From: Apoderus coryli
Taxonomy: Eukaryota > Arthropoda > Insecta > Coleoptera > Attelabidae
DNA length: 64,000 nucleotides
NCBI GenBank assembly: GCA_911728435.2
Contig: OU452211.1
Location: forward strand, 4,898,001-4,962,000
Reading direction: 5' to 3'
The position numbers and the translations under genes were made by a program. The notes beneath the pieces were generated by a model. That model did no database searches. It saw nothing but the letters and a program-made list of their open reading frames with translations, and was not told where the DNA came from. Of this stretch, positions 34,601 to 46,379 are shown one piece after another. Position 1 is the first letter of the stretch; each line of letters begins with the position of its first letter.

Positions 34601-37600
34601 TTCACTGTTTCTTAATAGCTGGTCTTCCCAATGCCACAAAATAGTTAAAACCTTACAAAGGGGGTTGCGATGTCTCTGATAGATCTGCTAAAGGTTAATT
34701 TGGACATGCCTTTCTATTGCTTGCTCTTTGTTGGTCTTGGGGCTCTCTGTAAACTTCTTAGTATTTCCTTTGAGATTGCTGGTATTTCTTCTCCATTCTC
34801 TCTTGTTATTTAGCTTTCTGTTTTCGTTATTATAGTTTTTGATTCGTCCATCTCCGGCTTCCTACCCATATAATCAGAGCTTCATTCGAAAACAGCCTGT
34901 ATTATTATAAGTAAGTAAAGTAGGCAAAAGTGAGATTTCGAATGCTGCTACATGGATGAAAATTATTTAAAAGTGGGAGTGAATCTCCAGAAACAGGTTA
35001 AAAATTGAGAAGCGAGATTTTAGCTCCAAATTTTAAAATTCAAATTTGTACTTACTTTTACAAGATATACATAGGTAAGGCATACTCCTAGTGTATAAAA
35101 TGGGCTTGACAATAATGGAAAATTGGCAGTTCTTTTATCTGAAACAAAGATAACAAAATAAGTTTGAATTATTTTTTCTTTAAAACAGTTGCCGTAATTG
35201 GTCATTTAATAAGTCCGTAGATGGCGTTACTAGAATTTTTTCCATATGATTTTTATTTAGTACTAACTTTTAAACGATACGTGTATAAATTTGACAGCAA
35301 TCTGACTATTGATTCGTGAGTTATAGCATTTTGGGTGAAGCAACGTTTATTATTGAAAAAAAAAATGGGAAAAAGTGAATTTTGATAAAGCATTGCTTTT
35401 TGATGAAAAAAAAATCCCGATGGCAGCCAGTCGGAAAAGTAGATTTTTGATTTATGTATTTTTTATTTATACTTAGTCTACCACTGACACCCACTATTAA
35501 TAAACAAATAATGGAATATTCTGACATTCGCCAAATATAACCAAAGTGTCATATTGACAGTTATTTTAACTGAAATACCCATTATACTATAATACATACG
35601 TAAGTACTGTCTTATTGTTATTTCACAGGTGTTTATTTGTCAAAATAATTACAGGTATAGCGGGTGATGATATTTTTTTTATTTTTTGTTACTTTATATT
35701 GACTTACATTTACTTAAATATGCCAGCGATGAAAAAACTCTCCAAATAAATATTGTAGAGATTTAAGTGCTCTATCATTTGATATGTAACATCGGTATTT
35801 TCTATTAACAACGAAAAAAATATGATTTTTTTAAAACTTTGACAGGCCGCCATTCTGAAATTAGCTCTCCGATTTCAATCGCCAACGAACTCACGCGATT
35901 CCATGACCTAGCCGATTTTTTAACCAAATTTTGTTTCGATTGGTCAAAAAATGCGACCTAGAGCGTGACGCAAAGTTTCTATATCCCATATATATATATA
36001 TATATAGATATATAAACTTTTGAACTGAGGTCATTTTTAGGATCCAGGGGTCATAAAATGAAGTACTGCATAAAAATTTTTCAAAATTTCGGTTGTGTCG
36101 ATCTCCTGAATAGTTAGATTTTTTTTAAAAATCTACTAAAAATACAGTGAAAACCAAACAATGGCTTGATAACATTATCCGAATTCTGCTGCATCGAGGC
36201 GAATGGTAGAGAAGTCGATTGCTGAATTTAAACGTGCTCGTACCAGCACAAATGAGTTAGAGTGCAGTGGACACACAAATGAGGCGGTTTTTCCAGAAAA
36301 CGTCAACAAACTTCACAAATTGGTTGTGAACGATCGCAAATTGAAGGTGCACGAGCTAGCTGACATTGTAAAGTTATCAGATGGTAGTGTTTTTACCATT
36401 TTAGACGAACATTTGGGTATGCGAAAGCTCTGTGCAAAGTAGGTGCCGCGTGAGCTCACAGTCGATGAAAAACAACAACGAATTGATGCTTCAGAGGAGT
36501 GTTTGGCGCTGTTAAACCGCAATAAAATGGAATTCTATCTTCGATATGTGACAATGGATCAAACATGGCTTCACTATTACACACCAGAATCCAAAAGACA
36601 GTCAGCTAAGTGGACAGCAATCGACGAACCGAATCCAAACCGAGCAAAGACGCAACAATCGGCCGGTAAGGTGATGGCGTATGTATTTTGGAATACGAAC
36701 GGAATAATATTCATCGACTACATCCAAAAAGGAACCACCATCAACAGCGACAATTACTGTGCACTTTTGGATCGATTGAAGGCGGAATTCGCAAAGAAAC
36801 GGCCACATTTGCAAAAGAAAAAAGTGTTGTTTCTCCAAGACAATGCACCGTGTCACAAATCGATGAAAACCATGGCAAAATTGAATTAATTGGGGTTCGA
36901 ATTCCTTACCCACCCACCGTATTCTCCAGATTTAGACCCCAGTGACTTTTTCCTGTTTTCAGATCTCAAGAGAATGCTTGCTGGAAAGAAATTTAAGTCG
37001 AATGACGAAGTAATCGCTGAAACTATGTTTATAAATAAAATCGAGTTTTGTCATAATCAATTAAGTCGTCTAGATGTTTATTTTGATCAGCATATTATTT
37101 GTAATTATTTACACACTTATGAAGAGTCAAAAATTCATTTGATACTAGCAAAACGAAGCGAATTCGAAATTGTTTTCTGTGGTCAAAGTTACACTGATTC
37201 TCTAAAGCATATCTTTATAATTCCAAAGATGTTTTGGGGTCTCCCTGTGTAAAGTGATATATATATTAGTAAACCTAACTATAACAGTTACAATACTGTA
37301 CAAAATTTTAAGTAGTTCAGCAGCAAATAATTCGATGTTACTTAAATTTAATACATATTTTAATTTCCTATTGTGATTAGAGCCTATTGAAAAAATATTT
37401 CATAATTTAGAATCGTAAGTAGGTACCTAGTTGAGCATGTATTTTTAAATACCCATTTAATGTAGGTACCTATTTAAATTGTTGGAAGATTTAGACCTAG
37501 TTTTATAAAGAATTTGGTTAAAAACAATATTTCGCGTCTCTAAATCACAGGTTCAAAAAACTGTCTGGAAAACTTGGACAATTAAACCAATGCCAAGGAT

Positions 37601-37918
37601 TGCCTAACGAGTTTGGCGATCGCAAAGCATAGCAAAAAACACGAATAGTAAAGATCCAAATGTAAAACCTCAACAAATTACAGAATGTCCTATCTAGGGT
37701 TGAGCACTAAATAAATAAAAGCTTTCACCGTTAAAAGATAGAGCAATGTGTGGGTTCTATAGCCGGCAGTTTGATTTATTTAATTAAAATAAGTTAATCT
37801 AAAATATATCATTAGAGTGTAGGCATATTTTCAAATAACAAAAATTTCAAAAATACATACCTTGGTATTTGTTTAAAAAATTATTGAGTCCTCGAAAGGT
37901 TTCCATCACAAGCGCCAT
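31629..37918 (-). CDS. Very-long-chain fatty acid elongase (ELOVL family)
   Basis: ELOVL enzymes are multi-pass ER membrane proteins that catalyse the condensation step of fatty-acid elongation from malonyl-CoA and an acyl-CoA. There are eight exons: 37918-37861, 35138-35056, 34388-34281, 33855-33772, 33709-33653, 32563-32458, 32400-32264 and 32009-31629. They give 1014 nt, 337 aa, all in phase. Visible motifs are FTEFFDT and FFILRKK before HVIHH (146-150, the HxxHH catalytic box), [31 protein letters not shown] and [14 protein letters not shown]. The overall sequence is closest to the ELOVL4/7-like group as I remember it. After the last hydrophobic segment, a tail of about 70 residues carries seven Asn-Gly dipeptides and ends in RIRQK. 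An acceptor 10 nt before the ATG implies a 5' UTR exon beyond 37930. Introns hold a mariner (intron 1) and a piggyBac relic (intron 5). Confidence 0.96.
32880..33535 (+). pseudogene. piggyBac-type transposase relic in the elongase intron
   Basis: In intron 5 of the elongase gene, antisense to it, a broken plus-strand frame reads [13 protein letters not shown] near 33205, matching the conserved block of piggyBac transposases. Further on, after frameshifts, RRCANGGKC and NVGLHPG resemble their C-terminal Cys-rich domain. The stretch near 32885-32990 ([17 protein letters not shown]) may be further N-terminal debris. Many stops are present, and I see no TTAA-flanked ends. Confidence 0.7.
35197..37055 (+). 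mobile_element. Mariner (second family) copy C with a nested insertion
   Basis: The left terminal repeat is at 35197-35220 after a TA. It matches, inverted, the outer end of copy B, and the following 200 bp also match copy B's 5' flank. At about 35415 the match stops, and it resumes near 36130, so some 700 bp of another repeat is inserted. The transposase frame then runs from about 36200 to 37030, broken only by TAG at 36440 (Trp position in KWVPREL) and TAA at 36887 (KLN*LGF). [20 protein letters not shown] and DPSDFFLF keep all three catalytic Asp with 34-residue spacing. The extreme C-terminus is lost by a small deletion near 37020, and no right terminal repeat follows. It lies in intron 1 of the elongase gene. 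Confidence 0.88.
35415..36125. repeat. Unclassified repeat nested in mariner copy C
   Basis: This segment interrupts copy C and has no coding capacity. Several blocks recur at the right edge of the window (about 63775-64000): caaataataaaatattctg-like, gtagcgggtcatgatatttt-like, tgttactttatattgactta, and gaccatttttaggatcc-like followed by ataaaatgaagtactgcata-like. The second copy lacks about 250 bp of the middle. It also carries a TA microsatellite at about 35990-36006. Its ends are not precisely defined. Confidence 0.8.
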
Positions 37919-37934
37919 ATTGATAAATCTGAAA

Positions 37935-38375
37935 CAAGCAAAATGTTATTACATAAAATTATTCGTTCTTCGAATTTATTAAAATCAAGGCAGGCTGGTA
38001 AGTGATCTGACCAACGTTAAAATCAAATGTTCAATACAATTGCATTTGTCAGTCAGGTCTGCTACATTATCTTCGAGGTAATTTTAGCGCCAAAGTCATT
38101 GTATCCACATATACTTCTGCTCCAATTTGCGATATAAAACTATTTATTTCATTCGTTTCGTAAAGCTCTCGCAGCCTTCCTTTGAGTAACTGCAGTTTCT
38201 CGGGTTATTATCTTGTAGTATTTATTCTCAACGTGTCAACTATTAATGTCAATGTAGTGAAATAGGCACTATCAAGTCCTGAAGTTGCTAACCACCCTTG
38301 TTATAGTAAAACGTTGAGAATGCATTATATAAGAGGACAGCCTATAACTATGTTAAGTTTATTTTATTGATTAAG
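37935..38375. other. Upstream region of the elongase gene
   Basis: No ORF. This interval should contain or lead to the elongase 5' UTR exon and promoter, because an acceptor precedes its first coding exon. I cannot identify the exon. Confidence 0.35.
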
Positions 38376-38379
38376 TAAA

Positions 38380-38967
38380 CAGCAGTCGACTGTATGGGTG
38401 TTTCAAGATGAGCCAAATCCAACATAAGTTGTTCGCGAACGAAGCACTTCCAAGCAAATGGTCGCCTGTTTTTTCGGAAAAACTGTACCACTAGAACAAC
38501 GCAGAACAGTCAATTCTGAGTGGTACACAACCATTTGTGTGCCAGTTGTCTTCCAAGAAATCAGGAAAACCAACCGCCAAAGACGGATCACTCTTCACCA
38601 CGACAATGCAAGCTCTCACACATCGGTTCAAACAACTGCATTTTTGAGCACCCAAAACATCGATTTGTTGAGTCATCCGCCGTATAGTCCTAACTTGGCA
38701 CCGAATGACTTCTTTTTATTCCCGTACGTAAAAAACTAACTGAGAGGTCAACGTTTTTCGACACCTGAAGAAGCGGTTGCTGCATTCAGAATGCATGTTT
38801 TGGAGATACCTCAATCAGAGTGGCAAAAGTGCTTCGACAATTGGTTCAAACGCATGCAAAAGTGTATAGATTTTCCTGGGGGAATATTTTGAAAAACAAT
38901 AAAGTGATTTTCGATGATTAATATTTGTTTTTGTTCTCTAATCCCGAAATATAAAAGGCAACCCTCG
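38380..38967 (+). mobile_element. Mariner (DD34D) copy D, 5' truncated
   Basis: This has the same family sequence as copy A but in the opposite orientation. It starts abruptly inside the transposase (QQSTVWVFQDEPN). It keeps HHDNASSHTS and APNDFFLFP, has a 12-bp in-frame deletion near 38480, TAA codons near 38425 and 38737, and continues to the C-terminus and terminal repeat at 38940-38967. That 28-nt end is the one found at the 5' end of copy A, which shows that it is a terminal inverted repeat. Confidence 0.9.
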
Positions 38968-39439
38968 GAATACAACCCGCTCCTCGTCGTTATGGATTAA
39001 TTCAGAAAATTTCATATATTTTAGATTATATATACCTATCTGTTGGTTTTAGTTGCCGATTTTCTCTGATTACTCACTTATGAACAAAATACTTTTTTTT
39101 TTATTGTCTTTCTTTTATACACTCTTTATGAACGCAATAGTCATCATCTTTCAAATGAATCTAACTAAACTAAAATAACATTTCAAAATAACATTATGGT
39201 TAAGTACGTAAAATATGTAAAATCACATTAGAATATTATTAACTACTACATTACAAGTCCATTACAATAATTCAGTGTTTAAATACGGTTTTAAAACCAA
39301 ATAAATGTAGAAGTAATTACAATTACAAATACTAATGATAATTTAATCTGTATTTGTCTTTATTATTGAATACATAGAATTATTTTGTGTTTTATTATTA
39401 TTATTGGCGGTCAGAAAGGTTATAAACGAAAACAACGCA

Positions 39440-39765
39440 TTTTCCACCAAATTAACCTTTAGTGATGAGGCCCATTTTCAATTAGACAGTTATGTAAACA
39501 AACAAAATTGTCACATATGAAAATCCACAAATAGTTTTTTGTGGCCACAATTGACTAATGTTGACATCAGTGACTTTTGGTTTCAGCAAGACGGCGCCAC
39601 AAGCCACACAGCCGGCCAAACAATTCAGTTATTGCATGAGAAATTTCCCGGTGGCGTAATTTCTCGATTTGCGATGTCAATTGGCCGCGTCGTTCTTGAA
39701 ATTTGCCCACCCTTTACATGACTTGATCAAATTAAAGACGCCGGCAACATAGAGAATTCAGTTTG
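39440..39765 (+). pseudogene. Decayed transposase fragment related to the 58-60 kb element
   Basis: The frame reads LTFSDEAHFQLDSYVNKQN, a stop, then FWFQQDGATSHTAGQTIQLL and FPGGVISRF. These are the first- and second-Asp blocks of an IS630/Tc1-mariner transposase like that at 58631-59704 (FSDECTFYL, FQQDGAPPH, FPGRWIGRR). The third block is scrambled. No terminal repeats are seen. Confidence 0.75.
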
Positions 39766-40026
39766 GTTTTGGTAAGAGCACAACATTATCTTTATGTTAA
39801 TCTTTGTTGGATTCTCATTGAACAGTTAAAGCCAAAACAACCGTAGGAACTTCAGCCATTTATACAATAATACAGATTTTGTTAAAATCTAATACGAACG
39901 TTTTGTTGCATATTATCAGGTGTGCATTCAAACTCAATTAAATGTTTCTATGCATGAAATCCCTTTCCTTTTGCAAATGAACATACAAATTTAAGTTTGA
40001 TTTTTGATTGAGTTTATTTAAACAAG

Positions 40027-40101
40027 ATTTGCCAAGTTAACCGAGGATTTTAGCCATCTTTTATCAAATAACAGATACAATCCTCGGTTAACTTGGCAAA
40101 T
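40027..40101. repeat. Perfect 23-bp inverted repeat
   Basis: The arms 40027-40049 (atttgccaagttaaccg...) and 40079-40101 are exact reverse complements around a 29-nt loop. It directly precedes a LINE fragment. It could be a foldback formed by inverted duplication of a short LINE piece. Confidence 0.85.
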
Positions 40102-40109
40102 TAATAAAT

Positions 40110-40410
40110 CTGAGCTTCAAATTAGTACATACGACGAATAAATTGGAGTTATTTTGGATACATTTTTAAAAGATGTTTAGTATAATGCGAGATTCTAAGA
40201 TTATCATTCAATTTCTGTACTCTAATAGACATTTTTAAAACAAGATTTTGCGGTAAGAGATTTTGTGATTCACTCGTCCTTTCTCATTTAAACTACTGCA
40301 ATTTTAATTTTGGACCTTATTGCCTCAAAATCAATGTAAACGAGATCTAAAGAGCCCTAAGGACAAGCAGATTACCTCTGAAACGCTGCTTGACAAGAAT
40401 ACTGTTACAT
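40110..40410 (+). pseudogene. LINE reverse transcriptase C-terminal fragment
   Basis: A broken frame gives IGVILDTFLK and, after stops, DSLVLSHLNYCNFNFGPYC. This corresponds to the region after YADD in the element at 54853-55480 (LGLILDTLLRF, LLCDSLVRYILAF). It is inactive and truncated at both ends. Confidence 0.65.
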
Positions 40411-41239
40411 TTACAAGGTTTATAATTTCTAATACATATCTACAATATTTCTTTGCTTTTACATATTTTTTTTTTTAAATAAAAAAACGAACTTCGTTTA
40501 CAAGCTGTAAATAATTTCTTTATGCTCCGCCAATGCCCAATATCTGTCGCTCTAAGTTAGAAACTCATCACACGTTTTAATCACTGTAGTATTATTATGG
40601 AATTTAAATTAGAATAATTGTTAATTTTCATTAGAGTTAAATTATTGCCTATTAACAGAAATGTCCGTTTTAAATAGCAGTTGCAAAAATAGGTTAATTT
40701 TGTAGGGCAATAGAATTATTATAGGATTTACGGTTAATTTTATTTAACAGTAGTTCTACTACCTAATTAATTTTTATTTTGATACCTACCTACATATAAC
40801 ACGTCTATATATTATTTGTTTTCTTTAACACTTTTCTAATCGGTTTTATAAATAAGCAATCATCGACTAAGTGTAATAATTATTGTGTATAAGCTTACTA
40901 ATACATAATATATTATATACCTAGTCTATTATAATAATTTCAGGTTCGTAGGTGGACTTCCTAAAATTGTTGATTCAAAATTTAAAATTAGTTACAAACT
41001 ATTTTTATGAAGTAACTAAGTGTCATAGAAAATAATCAGATGCTAGTTGTATTCCTTTTGATTTTAGAAATCACACGGTTCGATAGCCACATTCTAAAGC
41101 TGGAAGAGTCGTCCAAAATAATGTAACAAGTTTTTAATTTATACATAATTGATGACAATTAGCTGATTACATATTGAAGTACACAATTAAACTTCAAATT
41201 TTAAAACAATCTTTTACATAGCATTGGTTTGTGAAATAG

Positions 41240-42345
41240 CGATCCTGTATAGTATAAATATAAATCTTTATTGTGCCATTAGGTAATACATCAAAAATTA
41301 CATTAGCCTATTCAATATAAATTAAACTAAAATAAATAACAAAATACAAACATGAAATTGTAACTAACAAAAACAACAAATCAAAGTAACAATATACACA
41401 ATACCAAATCAAGCACTGAAGAAATCATTAGTATTGTACAACACTTTGCCAATAACATAATTTTTTAATTTAGTTTTAAATAGTCTATTTTCAGTATTTT
41501 GCAGTTCTATAGGCAGACTGTTGTATAGTCGAACGCCTTGCAACAAAGCTGAATTATGTTTCAAATTTAGGGGATGATTAGGTATACAAAAGTCATTGGC
41601 GTGCCGTGTGCTGTATTGATGGTAATTTCCATTTTTTTTTATTTTACTTTCATTTCCGCGAACCAACTCAATAAGAGTAACCACATAGAATCCATATACA
41701 TTTAGGATATTATATTTAGAAAAAAACGGTCTACAGCTGTTCCTCTGATTTAAACGGGCCATGCAGCGCATAACCCTTTTTTGAGCAAGGAATATCTCAC
41801 TCATTCTTGCGCTAGAACCCCAAAAGCTAAACCATATCTCAGTCTGCTCTCCACCAGAGCATAGTACAAGCCCAACAACTGGCCCATCTCCAACACCGAC
41901 CTGAGACTCCTCAAAAGAAAACAGATTTTATTGATCTTTGACACAAGAATGTCACAATGTTGATGCCACGTAAGTGTTTCATCAACCGTGAGTCCAAGAA
42001 AAGTTGTTGTTTTTACTCTCTCCAGAAGAACCCCATCCGTGCAAACAGAAAAATCAGCATGAGTCCCACTTCGATGGGTGCGAAAATGCATATAACAAGT
42101 CTTGTCCCGGTTTACGTGCAGAGAACTCCTCCGAAACCAATCGGTCAAACAACTGTACACACTCTGACACTTGCCTTCCAAAAGTTCAAGACAGTCAGTC
42201 CTCACAGATACTAATGCCGTAGTGTCATCGGCATATTCGAACAATGAGGCTTCCGGCAAGAATTGCGGCAAATCGTTCGTATACAATACAAATAACAGGG
42301 GACCCAGCACAGATCCCTGCGGCACCCCAAGAGAAATTTCCTGAC
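41240..42345 (-). mobile_element. 5'-truncated LINE with reverse transcriptase C-terminal half
   Basis: The minus strand reads LGVPQGSVLGPLLFVLYTNDL, YADDTTALVS, a DWFRRSSLHVN motif, TTFLGLTVDETLTW, then in another frame AQKRVMRCMARL and the elongated C-terminal region (YSTRHANDF, LYNSLP). This is a jockey/CR1-like reverse transcriptase from the block before YADD to the end. There is one frame break at about 41804. The 5' side is cut at about 42345, as usual for incomplete reverse transcription. The 3' side ends in AT-rich sequence near 41240. Confidence 0.88.
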
Positions 42346-42499
42346 TAGAGGATTAGGATAGGTCCAATCCATTATAGACCAACAGTAACATGTTACACGA
42401 AAACAGATGAGCTGCCAAAAAGAAAGTTGCTAAAAAATCACCCGTTAGAAAGTTTCCTTTTGTTGCGTGTTTTGAATACTTCAATTAATAAAAGTCGCT

Positions 42500-42980
42500 A
42501 GGGATTGGACACGTTTTTACACAAATGGTATTAAAGTTGAAGATCAAAAGGACTATTTCATAAATGTAACTTGGCTTCAAAATGATTACGCTAGACACCA
42601 GGTCTAGCCTTTCTGACCTAATACATGTTCTTAATTTACGTTTATTTTGAACTTGAGCTATAATAGTTTAGAATATATTTTTAATTTATAATTTTCTAAA
42701 AATAATTCGTTTACGCACTCTGTTACATGTAATGATGTATAAATTTTGTACAGTGTTTTTAGAAAGATGTTTTATAAACAAATAAGACTTAAGTGCTTTT
42801 ATCATATTTACTTTGTAGTAAGAGAATTAATGTTGTAATTTTTTTAAAGGCGAATCGTCAAATTAATGCTCGAAATGCTACTATAAAAGAAGTTACGGGT
42901 TCTGGGCCGATCAATTCTCTTTCAGGCCCCTCTCTTGCTGCTCCAACACGGCAACATATAAACATACGCTGTTTTTAGAC
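42500..42980 (+). other. Two short unassigned coding-like segments
   Basis: Around 42507-42611 an open plus-strand frame with ordinary amino-acid composition (DWTRFYTNGIKVEDQKDYF, then WLQNDYARHQV) ends in TAG. Near 42852 an acceptor-like tttttttaaag precedes a frame (ANRQINARNATIKEVTGSG...) that ends in TAG at 42979. They look like exon or transposon pieces, but I recognise neither and cannot join them. Confidence 0.2.
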
Positions 42981-42984
42981 ATAC

Positions 42985-45285
42985 ATTTATTGGCAAATAC
43001 TTTTTCCAGTCACTGTAGTTATTTTTATTACTGTCGGTATTCTTTGGTAGGCATGATTTATTATACGTATTATAGCTCTACGAGGGAGAAATGTATCAAG
43101 AAACGCTGCATTCGATGCCCTTTTATAATGTAAATAGGCATGGGAACGGATAGCCACGTTAAATTTATATATTTTACATTGACTTTGGATACACTATAGA
43201 CGATTATGTGTTCACACTACTCAAATTGCAGCACAAAATCGTGCAAAACAGTTCGTCATTCACGAGAAACGAAAATTCGGCTTTAAATTGAAATAGTAAT
43301 ACCTTTAAATTAGAAGTAGATATAATTCATAAAGCTGATAAATACTTGTGTTTTTGGGTATGGCTATGGTAATCCGGTGCGCTTATAATAAGAACGAAAT
43401 GAACTCGTCAGTATTGAGGCTCTATTTCTGTAAAGTAATTAGTAGTTTTTAATTTTTTTAGATTACCAGACTATTTTGTTTAGTTGTTAAATATATATTT
43501 AGAGCTCTTACCAAATTAATTGGATAAAATATTATGTTCACTTCACAAATGAAACAATGAGAATACCGACGATAGTGCAATATAGCTCTGTTAGATGCAC
43601 AGTTGTTAATAATTAGAAAAAATGATTAAAAGTTAGTTTTTATATAAAAAAAAAAGTTTAAAATACAGTATCATGTACCTAACCAATAATTAACTATTCC
43701 AAATAATTAGATAGTATGTACCTAATATGGCAAATACTAATAGCATTACAGTAAAAACTTCTAAATATATCAAATATATGAAATTATTAATAAATTCATA
43801 ATTATGATAATTGTAAAGTGATGTTAAATTATATGTTTGTGGTGCAAAAAAATTTCTATAAAATAAAAACTAAAAACATTTGTTTCGATGTAATAATATT
43901 GATGTCTCGTCAAATATACAAATTGTTCATTAAAACTAATTACAGTCATTAGCTATTGGATTTTTTATTTGGCGTTTCCATGATCGATATACAGGGTGTC
44001 CCCTACATAATGGTAAATAATTTAACAAGATCAGATCATCAGATATCTTTATACGCAAAAATCTAACGGATTAAAATCTGAACTTGTTGAAGGCCAAGGT
44101 ATTTGATTTCCAGTTCAAATTAATAAGTAATAAGGTAATCCTTCACCGGTCCTGAAAAATTCGCAGGAGCAAAAGTCTGCAAGTAATGGGTGCGTATGTT
44201 TACATACCTCATTGAAAAAAAGTTCCTAGTTTCAACTTTACTTGTAGCCTTTTTTTTAGAGGCAAATTCCTGCAAAACTGTTCACTTTAGACCCATGAAA
44301 GGTTATTGCTTTTTTAAGCAAAAATGAACAGGGAATTAAAAAAAAAAATAAAAATATCTATTTTGGTCAGTGGCGTAAAAAATAGGGACATAAAAATTGT
44401 CACTAACCCCTATAGCATGCTAAAAATATTGTTCATGTCAAAATATGACTTTTTTAAAGAACATATCGGCCACTTAATTTGAAAAAAATATTTGAAGGCA
44501 AATCTTCGATTATTATTTCTATAGTTTTTTTTTTATTTTGTCGATTCCAAAACTTAAGACTTATGTAATTATTATGTCCATCGTTAAATATGCTGCGAGC
44601 GCCTATGACGTAGAAAATTGTGCATTAAAATCTGCACTACTCTGTATATTCGTTTATATCGTAAAATGGTATAGGAAATACCGATTATAATTTATTTACT
44701 AAAATTTTTGAATGATAAGATCTGAGATATAAAAAAGCCCACAATATGATGCTAAATAAATTTATTTCAGTTGCCCAGACCACATAGTGCAAGGCCAGAC
44801 AAATACGGCGATAACCTGGGTGTTCCGCAAATTCAACAACAGCTCTTATAAAACCGAAGGCCAGGACCAGATTGGTGTTTTAAAGACACAGAATGCGGAA
44901 AGGCAACCTTTAGCGTATATGCGATATTTTTCTGTAAAACCAACACATTCGACATTTTAGTGCCATATCTCATATACTTATGGTTCTGACGAAATATTTT
45001 ATGTATGTTACTGCCAAAATTATTATTATTCATTTCAGTCGTCTATTGGCGAAAGTGCTTTAAAGCTTATTAATAACAATGAGTCTAAATGTTTGATAAA
45101 CACAAACACTATTAAATTTTAAACGATATGTACTTATTATAGTAACTGCTCCCAAGTCACTTTTATTATTCTAGTTAGCTTGCCGAACGTAAACAGTTTA
45201 CATACACATAATATAGGTATTTGAATAATTAAACGAAATTACCCAAATTAGGTTTTTGACATTATAGAACATGGCAGGGGCGGAG
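42985..45285. other. Non-coding interval with isolated transposon ends
   Basis: No gene is supportable. At 43990 a sequence tacagggtgtcccctac resembles the end of the 58-60 kb element. At 44368-44377 cagtggcgta looks like a hAT end. The rest is AT-rich. Confidence 0.4.
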
Positions 45286-45445
45286 ATGTGGGGCGCACGA
45301 GTGCAGCTGCAGTATTCGATCCATGTCTTTACTTCTCTTCCCGATTGAGTTGTTTGAGCGACGATAGTTCAAAGATTAATGACTACAATAAGATAAACTT
45401 CGTTTTATTGAATAACAGAATATGTCACGACAATTTTAATGCATT

Positions 45446-45531
45446 TGTTTGGTATAGGACGCTATCATTCAAGACCTATGAAATTATCTTTAATAACCCT
45501 GTGGCAGATAGCCCTCCATAATATTGTCCTG
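45446..45531 (+). repeat. Dispersed repeat shared with 48.2-48.34 kb
   Basis: About 60 bp starting tttgtttggtataggacgct, followed by about 27 bp (cagatagccctccataatat...), match the minus strand of 48195-48335. The two blocks occur there in the opposite order relative to each other. Confidence 0.75.
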
Positions 45532-45534
45532 GCT

Positions 45535-46375
45535 CCTGAGGTGGATTGAGATGCTTCTTACAAAAATAATTTTCCAAGTTAGAGCGAATGGTGCATTATC
45601 CGCTAAATTGCCGGTCTTGAGTGGTGTCCCGCAGGGAGAAGTGTCAGGTACTACACATCGGAGCTAATAATCCCAGGACTCCATATTTTATCAATGGAAA
45701 TGCCGTTAAATTTGTAAATCAGCAGAAGGATGTTGGTGTCATAGTAACAGCGGATTTGAAGTGGGAGGCCCATATTTCCGCCACAGTGAAGAAAGCTAAT
45801 AGACTGTGGTATCTGATACAGAGAGCTTTCAAATCGAGATCAAACTCTCTAATATTGCAATTGTATAAATCGTATGTCAGACCACTATTGGAATATGCCA
45901 ACAGCGTTTGGTCCCCCTACTTCATTAAGGACATAGAGGCATTCGAAAGGGTTCAGAGGAGATTCACTAAGCTACCTCATGCACTTAGCCATATACAATA
46001 GGAGGAGCGATTGAGGCTTTTAAATTTGACATGTCTTTATGATCGACGACAACGAGGCGATCTAATTCAAACATACAAGATACTTAGTGGCTACTACTCG
46101 GTGAATCTCGATGTATTTCATCCTGCTAGAAATCCTAATCTGCGTGGCAATAGTAAGAAACTTGACAAGGAGAGATGTGCTAGACTTCCTCGGAAGAATT
46201 TTATAACAAACAGAGTTGTATATGCATGGAATTCATTACCTGAAGAGGTGATAATGGCGCAAACGGTTGACAGCTTTAAGAACAGGCTGGACAATTTCAT
46301 GGAGGACGATGGCGATCAGTTGGTCCACTACTCGCTATAGAAAATTAGTGAGGATGACATCAATATTTCAAAAAC
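45535..46375 (+). mobile_element. LINE reverse transcriptase remnant lacking the YADD block
   Basis: The reading starts with WIEMLLTKIIFQVRANG and LSGVPQG, then jumps at about 45635 to EKCQVLHIGANNPR. It continues through VGVIVTADLKWEAHI, KSYVRPLLEYANSVWSP and, after a stop at 45999, LLNLTCLYDRRQRGDLIQTYK to FKNRLDNFM. The region between VPQG and EKCQ, which holds the catalytic YADD in intact elements, is missing. The element is therefore dead. Both ends are truncated. Confidence 0.85.
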
Positions 46376-46379
46376 CTCA

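Noticed and set aside
36890..37252. Complete 120-codon gene after the mariner stop
   Set aside because: Its first part is the mariner third-Asp block continuing after a nonsense codon; the rest is read-through of 3' sequence after a deletion.
41957..42222. Plus-strand frames of 72-85 codons
   Set aside because: Antisense shadows of the LINE reverse transcriptase on the minus strand.
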